The position numbers were made by a program, and so were the translations under genes. Of a DNA stretch of 64,000 nt, positions 58,362 to 64,000 are shown in pieces. Origin of the DNA: Zhengitettix transpicula (lineage: Eukaryota > Arthropoda > Insecta > Orthoptera > Tetrigidae); assembly GCA_037074705.1 (NCBI GenBank), contig CM073590.1, forward strand, positions 211,712,746-211,776,745, given 5' to 3'. Each line of letters begins with the position of its first letter. The first letter of the stretch is position 1. The notes below the pieces were generated by a model. The model was given only the letters and a program-made list of their open reading frames with translations. It made no database searches and had not been told where the DNA came from.

Positions 58362-58905
58362 TTTTTTTTTAGGGCAACAGGCTACATGATTGTAATCCAC
58401 GTCGGGCAACTCCCCTTTAATAGCATAGGAACGGATTTGAAAGGGGGGATGCGGAAGGATAGAGGAAGGTAGAAAAGGGTTAACTAGCGCCCCCGGGCTA
58501 TATGCTAAGGATCCTACCCGTCATTCGCCTAAAAAACCCTAGAAAAACCTGCGTCAGGTAGGTCGGGCATTGGGTACTTGTCCCACGCCCTTCCGATAGC
58601 GGGAGAGGAGTTTTCTGTGGGGAAGCAGCATGCCCTTCTCCGTGCCTCGAACAGTTTAGGAGGCAGCTGGCCGACTATTCCAATGGTACTAGCAGACAAC
58701 TCTTACCGTATGCCAAAGGTCTGTGACCCCAGAACAGGCCGAGGTGCCTCGGCTTGTGGGAACCTAAGTTGAAAAACGGAGAGGAAAAGGCATCCCCCAA
58801 AGTAGCCCCTTCGTATCTCTTCCACAAGGTTCTTCCTGCGAGAAAAAATCCCTCGCAGGTATTGCCTGCGAGAGAATAACTCTCGCAGACCTGTCTCAAG
58901 TGGGT
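58362..58905 (-). mobile_element. R-family retroposon, copy R6, adjacent to R5
   Basis: T-run followed by GGGCAACAGGCTACATGATT and the whole R body to the repeated CTCGCAGGTATTGCCTGCGAG palindromic end, as in R1. A 9-bp internal deletion and scattered changes are visible. Confidence 0.8.
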
Positions 58906-58918
58906 TAAAGTTTCTCAA

Positions 58919-59077
58919 GGGTAGGATCCTTAAAATATAGCCCGGGGTCCCTAGTTAACCCTTGGCTACCTTCCTCTACCCTTCCGCATCCCCCCTTTCA
59001 AATACCTTCCTATGCTATTAAAGGGGAGTTGCCCAAAGTGAATTACCCCCATGTAGCCTGTTGCCCTAAAAAAATCA
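58919..59077 (+). mobile_element. R-family retroposon, copy R7, inverted against R6
   Basis: Starts within the body (GGGTAGGATCCTTAAAATAT) and runs to the 3' end CATGTAGCCTGTTGCCCTAAAAAAAT. It is thus 5'-truncated with its own poly(A). It forms an inverted repeat of about 155 bp with the first part of R6. Confidence 0.8.
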
Positions 59078-60197
59078 TGCTAAAAGAAACTTACCTTGGG
59101 ATCGGAAATTCGAATTTTGCAATTGAACTCGTACAAAGTTATATTTACAGTGGAGAATACTGGGAAAAGGATTGTTTTTATAAAAAGCCATTAAGGGCAA
59201 AAGATTCGCACAAAACACAACTATAATTACCCAAATTCATTATATATGAAAAATATAAATAAGTAAAGAAATTGATGTTTTAAGCTCAAAATAATCAAAT
59301 GATTACTGTCTCTGATGTTAAAAATAGGAAAAAAAAATACAAAAAAAATTCATTATACCTCTGAATGTTTTAAAAAAAACTCGAAAAAACTAATTTCTCT
59401 AAATACACCTTGATGATAACAATAAAAAGACACAATGAATTGAGTTAAAACAATAAGGATTCTGTCTCTTTAAGTTTTATTAATTTCTCTTGCTTAACTA
59501 ATTCATTTTCAACTTCAGAGAAAAAATTTTCATCCACAGGCAAATAAAGTTATTCGACCCTTGTCGACCTGCTGTGTACAATCGATCGTGAACCGAAACA
59601 ATGAAAATTTCAGAGCTCAAAATGCCGCGTAGGGCTAGAATTTTGGAAGTTCCACAATACCTTCTAAAGTTCGGGAGCGAGTTTTCTCCCACGATGGACA
59701 AGCCAAGTCCGGGATCGCACTTCGCGTAGATGATTGGCAATAAAAAAAAACGTCCTTCAGGAAGAAGCCGGCGGCGTCACACTCTCGAAAAAAACGTTCC
59801 GAAAATATTTAGAAAAAATTAATGTCCAGGCTGAATATAATTGAATCTGATTCTGGCTTATTAGTGAAAATGTCCGCTCGAGATTATGGAACTGTCGCCT
59901 ATGGAATCCAATAACTGAATAAAAAGATTGTTTCGAGTTAAATCAGACATTTTTATCTGGATAAATTAATTAATAAAAATTTATTAATCAATTTTGAAAA
60001 TATAAATAAATTAAGTCAAATGAAAGATTAAAAAGAAGTAATAGAATTTATCAGTTATTCAAACAAGCATTTTTAAATAATAAAAATTTCGAATTGTAAA
60101 TCGTTGCGATTGTTGATTAATAAGATGGTCTGCAAGTACAGTCGACGTAATGAAAAACAAAACCTATCGATGTAACTGTGAAAAGGGATAAGATTAA
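59078..60197. other. Intergenic AT-rich DNA, no recognised gene
   Basis: Nothing recognised. Confidence 0.4.
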
Positions 60198-60679
60198 TAT
60201 ATATAATAAAAAAGTATGTATGTATGTATTTACGTTAATCTCTATACATATTTAAACGCGTGGACAGATTGCAACAAAAATTGGTACACATGTTCTTCAA
60301 AACTCGAGAAACGGTACTGCGGGGATTATATACCTCTAGCATAAATGTGGAAAGAAATATAATTAAAAACGTGTTAATTTTTGTGTTAAATTACTGCGCG
60401 CCAAGAGACCATGACGTCACGCACACGCGCGTGCACGAGAGAGAGACGTTACTACGCGACAAACAAAGAAATAGTTACTTTTTCTGTAAAGAAATAAAGA
60501 TCAAATTTTTTGATTGAAAGTATAATTTTATCCAGGAATACTCCATCGATAGATAATAAAAACAATAGCAATTACTTTACGATCCTTGCGGAAAATGTAA
60601 GTTAATTTTCGCGTCATATTAGTGACTCCAATATGGCGACCATTTGTTTACATTGTGAATCTAGCTAACACCCAGCTAG
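60198..60679 (+). mobile_element. Non-autonomous Helitron, second copy (shorter)
   Basis: Shares with 13525-14305 the TATATAATAAAAAAG start, a GTATGTATGTATTTACG block, GGTACACATGTTCTTCAAAA, ATTACTGCGCG, ATACTCCATCGA and GATCCTTGCGGAAAATGTAA. It ends ACCCAGCTAG followed by T. It lacks about 300 bp of the first copy's 3' part. The 5' TC is mutated. Confidence 0.7.
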
Positions 60680-62162
60680 TTATAAAATAAAATTATGTTA
60701 TGTCTGCATAAACTTGGGATGTTACAATAAATTTACCATCTCCTTTCCATGTCAATACGGAAATTATTTAAATCCGATCTGTGCCAAAACTGTATATTAT
60801 TCACTTGATCTCGCAGTCTTCTTTTTTACAATAAAACAGGATCTTAAACGTTCCTTCTAAACGATTAATCAACATAGAAGAGACAACAGCGCAACAGCTG
60901 GGCTCCAGTGATGTACAAGGTTCTGAGGGGAAAAAGAAGAAAGTAAATGATGGGTTGTGCTGTAGAACTTCGCCACAAACGCACTGGGAATTTCCCTTAT
61001 TCCGCGATGGCTGGCGCGGATCCAGAACTTGTCAGTGAACTGTGGCAGGGTTATTAATAGAAGTAGTTTCGAAAGACGAATATTTAGTTACGTTCAACGA
61101 GTTTGACCTCGTTGTGTCCTGGTATTGAATTTATTACTTTGACTCTATTGATCTTGAGGTAAACTAGCCCAATAATTACACAGGGACGAGGAATTAACAG
61201 GCTGCAGCTAAGAATCGGGTTTTACGTTCTGCAGATTTCATGTCGTTTGGACAAACATAAAACTGCCAAATTCTATATGGATAGCATAGTAATGAAGCCC
61301 AAATCGCGTTATGAATTATCATAACCGAGTCATTAATTTAACATTCGAATATTCTTGAACCCTTACTGAGTAAACTGGTATTAAATTGATAGGAGTATTT
61401 TAGTAATAATTGCTAGATGGTTTTGCTTTTATTGCAATATAAAGTAAATTAAAATTTTACTATTTTAATTAGAATTTTTTTGATCATTAATATACACTCG
61501 TATACAAAATATGCATGGAAAGTCTAATCAATTTGTTAGTATTTAGACATTCGAACTGAAAAATATCTATAGACAAAGAGAGATTAAGTGATAAATTGCC
61601 AGGATAATTTAAATCCGTCCTATGTAGGCGAAACAAACACCTAAAAATAGTGACACAACCAAGCATGATAGATAATAAAGTGAAACGCTGGAATTAATTA
61701 AAAACTCGTTCCGAAACTCTGATCCGAAGCCATTTATAATGGGAAAGATTTCAGCGCTAAGCCAGATTATTGTTATTTATGATAGCACTTCCGTTAAATG
61801 AAAGACACAAGTTAGCAGCGATTCCCTTTGTGCATATATCCTTTTTTATTATTATTTTGAAAGTACGCATGCCTGTGTACTTACTTCGCTTTACAGTTAC
61901 GTGAATAAATCACACTTAATACGCAATCGGCTTTTCAAAAACAGCGGCTCAAAAGCATTCATTCCATAATAGCGCTACAATGCGTTATTCATCAATGGAG
62001 GCATTGATGGGGGAAAAAAGAACAAAGCGGGATTGCAGGTATTTCTGATATTATTAAAAATAAGGATCATTGAAAGTGCTACCCTGAAAATATGGGGTTC
62101 ACATTTTCTCATTTCCTTCATGATTGCGAATACTATTATATAAACTTCATAAAAATGGTTGA
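60680..62162. other. Intergenic DNA, no recognised gene
   Basis: Some stretches of even composition (60890-61040, 61670-61830) lack frames or second copies; nothing supports a gene. Confidence 0.4.
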
Positions 62163-62454
62163 CCTTATACAGACACTTTTTATTTATATTGTAACGACGT
62201 TTCATTACCTGTTTGTATCTTCGTCCAGTATTTTCGTAATGAGGAGGTAATTACAAATGATTTATAGTAAACAAAGGCAAAATAAAGTAAACAAAAAATA
62301 ACAAATTAATATAATAAACTAACACAACAAAACTATCAACAATTTATTAAAATGACACAATTTTGAACGAGGGCCCGACAGTAAAATACCTGAACAAGAT
62401 ACAAATATGCATCGAAACGTGTTTACAATATAAATAAAAAATGTCTGTATATGG
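62163..62454. repeat. Inverted-repeat element with hammerhead-like boxes
   Basis: Arm 62163-62234 (CTTATACAGACACTTTTTAT to CCAGTATTTT) is matched in reverse by 62383-62454 (AAAATACCTGAACAAG to AAAAAATGTCTGTATATGG), about 72 bp each with mismatches, around a loop of about 148 bp. The right arm carries CTGAACA (62390-62396) and GAAAC (62414-62418). Confidence 0.75.
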
Positions 62455-62699
62455 TTATAATTTTTTTATTAATTTAGAATCAGACGCTAAAGTAAAACCT
62501 TTTTCCTATATAAACTTAACTGGAATTCTACAATTAATTTTGATTGGTAATTTTTGTAGAACATTATTTTCTGTACCAAGTACTACTATTTTCCGCCGTG
62601 AAGCGTCTTTAGAATAAATACGTCAGCAATGGATCCGGTCTCTAGACGAAACAATTTGTTACGAAAATAAATAACGAATGCTAGTATATTTGTGACAGT

Positions 62700-63840
62700 G
62701 CTACTGGCGGGTGTCGTATTATGAGCGGCCGTGCCCTGTGCGGACAACAGTCCCTTCCTCAATCCTGACCGCTGAGCGAGCAGTTATAAAGTTTTACGAA
62801 GAGCAACTTTATCAGTCTTGTTTTTAACATTAAGTGAATATAATACAAGATTAATGTGTAACATTTTTGAAACTTATCTGGATTTATAATTTCTATCCCT
62901 ATCTATAATATGGAAACTGTTCCAATTGGTAGTGATTAGTTTAATAAATATTCTTAGAAATGGTCAATTAAGATACAAATATTTCAACGGTTGTATTTAT
63001 CTGGCGTCCTTAAATAAATGAAAACATCAACCTGTTTAGTTATAATTTTTTTGTGATATTAGAACTTTCCTGACCTCGGTGGTTAATATCCCACCGCTGC
63101 CACTAAGTAATAAGTATCTAATAAATAAATTGAACTTGGGTCCAGAGTACGAGCTAAGTCGCACTCTATAAAAGCATATACGGCGTGGAGAAATAACTTA
63201 ATAGAAATAATTAATTTAATGATATGTAGTGTGGGTAAATCGCATCTAAGAAATTTATGTCCACTACATTTCACGTAATTAATTTAAGTAATGTTCAATA
63301 AATTTATAATTAATTGAATTTAAACTATCGTTTTTGTAAAATCTTGTTTGTTGGAATTTTTTAGAAACACGGATTTTGAAATTATATAATTTAATTGACA
63401 TTTCAACACCTGAAAAGGTCCTAATAAATTACGGATGAAACTTTGAGGATGTTTTTTCTATTATAATGTTTAAAAATTTAAATTAATAATAAATTTATAA
63501 CTAAACAGGTGGATGTTTTCATTTATTTAAGGACGCCAGATAAATACAACTGTTAAAAGATTTGTATCTTAAATTGATCATTTCTAAGAATATTTATTAA
63601 ACGATTCACTACCAATTGAAAAAGTTTCCATATTATTATAGGTAGAGATAGAAATTATAAATTCAGATTAGTTTCAGAAATATCATACATTAAACTGTAT
63701 AACATTCACTTAATGTTAAAACCAAGACTGATAAAGTTGCTCTTCGTAAAACTTTATATCTGCTCGCTCAGCGGTCAGGATTGAGGAAGGGACTGTTGTC
63801 CGCTCAGGGCACGGTCACTCATAATATGACGCCTGCTGAC
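62700..63840. repeat. Long inverted repeat (fold-back element): two 348-bp arms, 444-bp loop
   Basis: Arm 62700-63047 and arm 63492-63840 are reverse complements over their full length, with equal arm lengths and few indels. They carry TGCGGACAACAGTCCCTTCC and CCTCAATCCTGACCGCTGAG on the left and their complements on the right. The loop includes CTGAAAA (63410-63416), a 4-bp GTCC/GGAT pairing and GAAAC (63437-63441), the hammerhead-like order again. No transposase frame. Confidence 0.85.
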
Positions 63841-64000
63841 GTGCAGATGGCGTCAATGTCGCGTCACGCTTGAGGATATAGAAATCTTGTAGTTTCACGG
63901 GCGGGATTCACAGAGATGTAGGTCGGCTGTACGTACGTCGTGCCGAGCAGAATGGGCGTATTTGAGAGAGCTTACTTCTATTCAATATTAGTTATAATCC

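Noticed and set aside
1..64000. CRISPR arrays, operons, rRNA genes, bacterial signals
   Set aside because: The window is insect-like nuclear DNA with introns and transposons; no such structure is present.

Overview
The window is eukaryotic nuclear DNA, very probably from an insect with a large, repeat-rich, AT-rich genome. The only host gene I can support is a split membrane (renal) dipeptidase gene (DPEP family, peptidase M19) on the + strand. Its introns are 4.7-9.6 kb long and filled with transposon debris. A polyneopteran (cockroach, termite or stick-insect type) would fit the intron sizes and the mix of Penelope-like, Helitron, mariner and non-LTR elements, but that is inference; no sequence here fixes the species.

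Host gene. Six coding exons were found by splice sites, reading phase and family motifs: 5618-5702, 12844-13020, 22643-22727, 27400-27475, 36679-36817 and 44845-44940 (stop). Joined, they give about 218 residues of one continuous frame, from the residue after the TPW of the conserved THxCNTPW segment to the C-terminus. They carry both C-terminal zinc-ligand histidines (DLSHVS, IFSHSS), the NSSRNVP arginine segment and the GYDG aspartate. The N-terminal half (signal peptide, HxD and the bridging glutamate) must lie upstream of base 1. The last intron starts with GC instead of GT, and the last exon stops 5 residues after the conserved cysteine, with no GPI-anchor tail.

Everything else is repeats. 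From left to right: an internally deleted mariner (290-810); two abutting opposed LTR-like elements in TA microsatellite (2684-4841); a tRNA-type SINE (about 6285-6505); Penelope-like remnants including a GIY-YIG domain (11602-12164) and 3' tails; a Helitron (13525-14305); a poly(A) retroposon family called R here (18475-19008, 23527-24003, 31600-32030, 57912-59077); family H (15565, 26975, 50397); family J (21255-22080, 32237-32925, 40741, 41822, 52637); a second LTR-like copy at 27762-28809; a retrotransposon ORF1-like piece (37553-38083); and, beyond the gene, LTR-like copies C, D and E, non-LTR reverse-transcriptase ends and a second Helitron. R, H and J are names I assigned; I do not recognise these families.

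The most interesting pattern is a recurring hammerhead-ribozyme-like core (CTGANGA, hairpin, GAAAC). It appears in Penelope-type tails and beside or inside inverted repeats at 18184-18353, 26205-26450, 28855-28985, 35905-36100, 62163-62454 and 62700-63840. Second is a patchwork at 32237-32925 that reads like serial template switching, including a 53-bp filler copied from exactly 800 bp upstream. Stretches not listed are AT-rich intron or intergenic DNA in which I see no gene.
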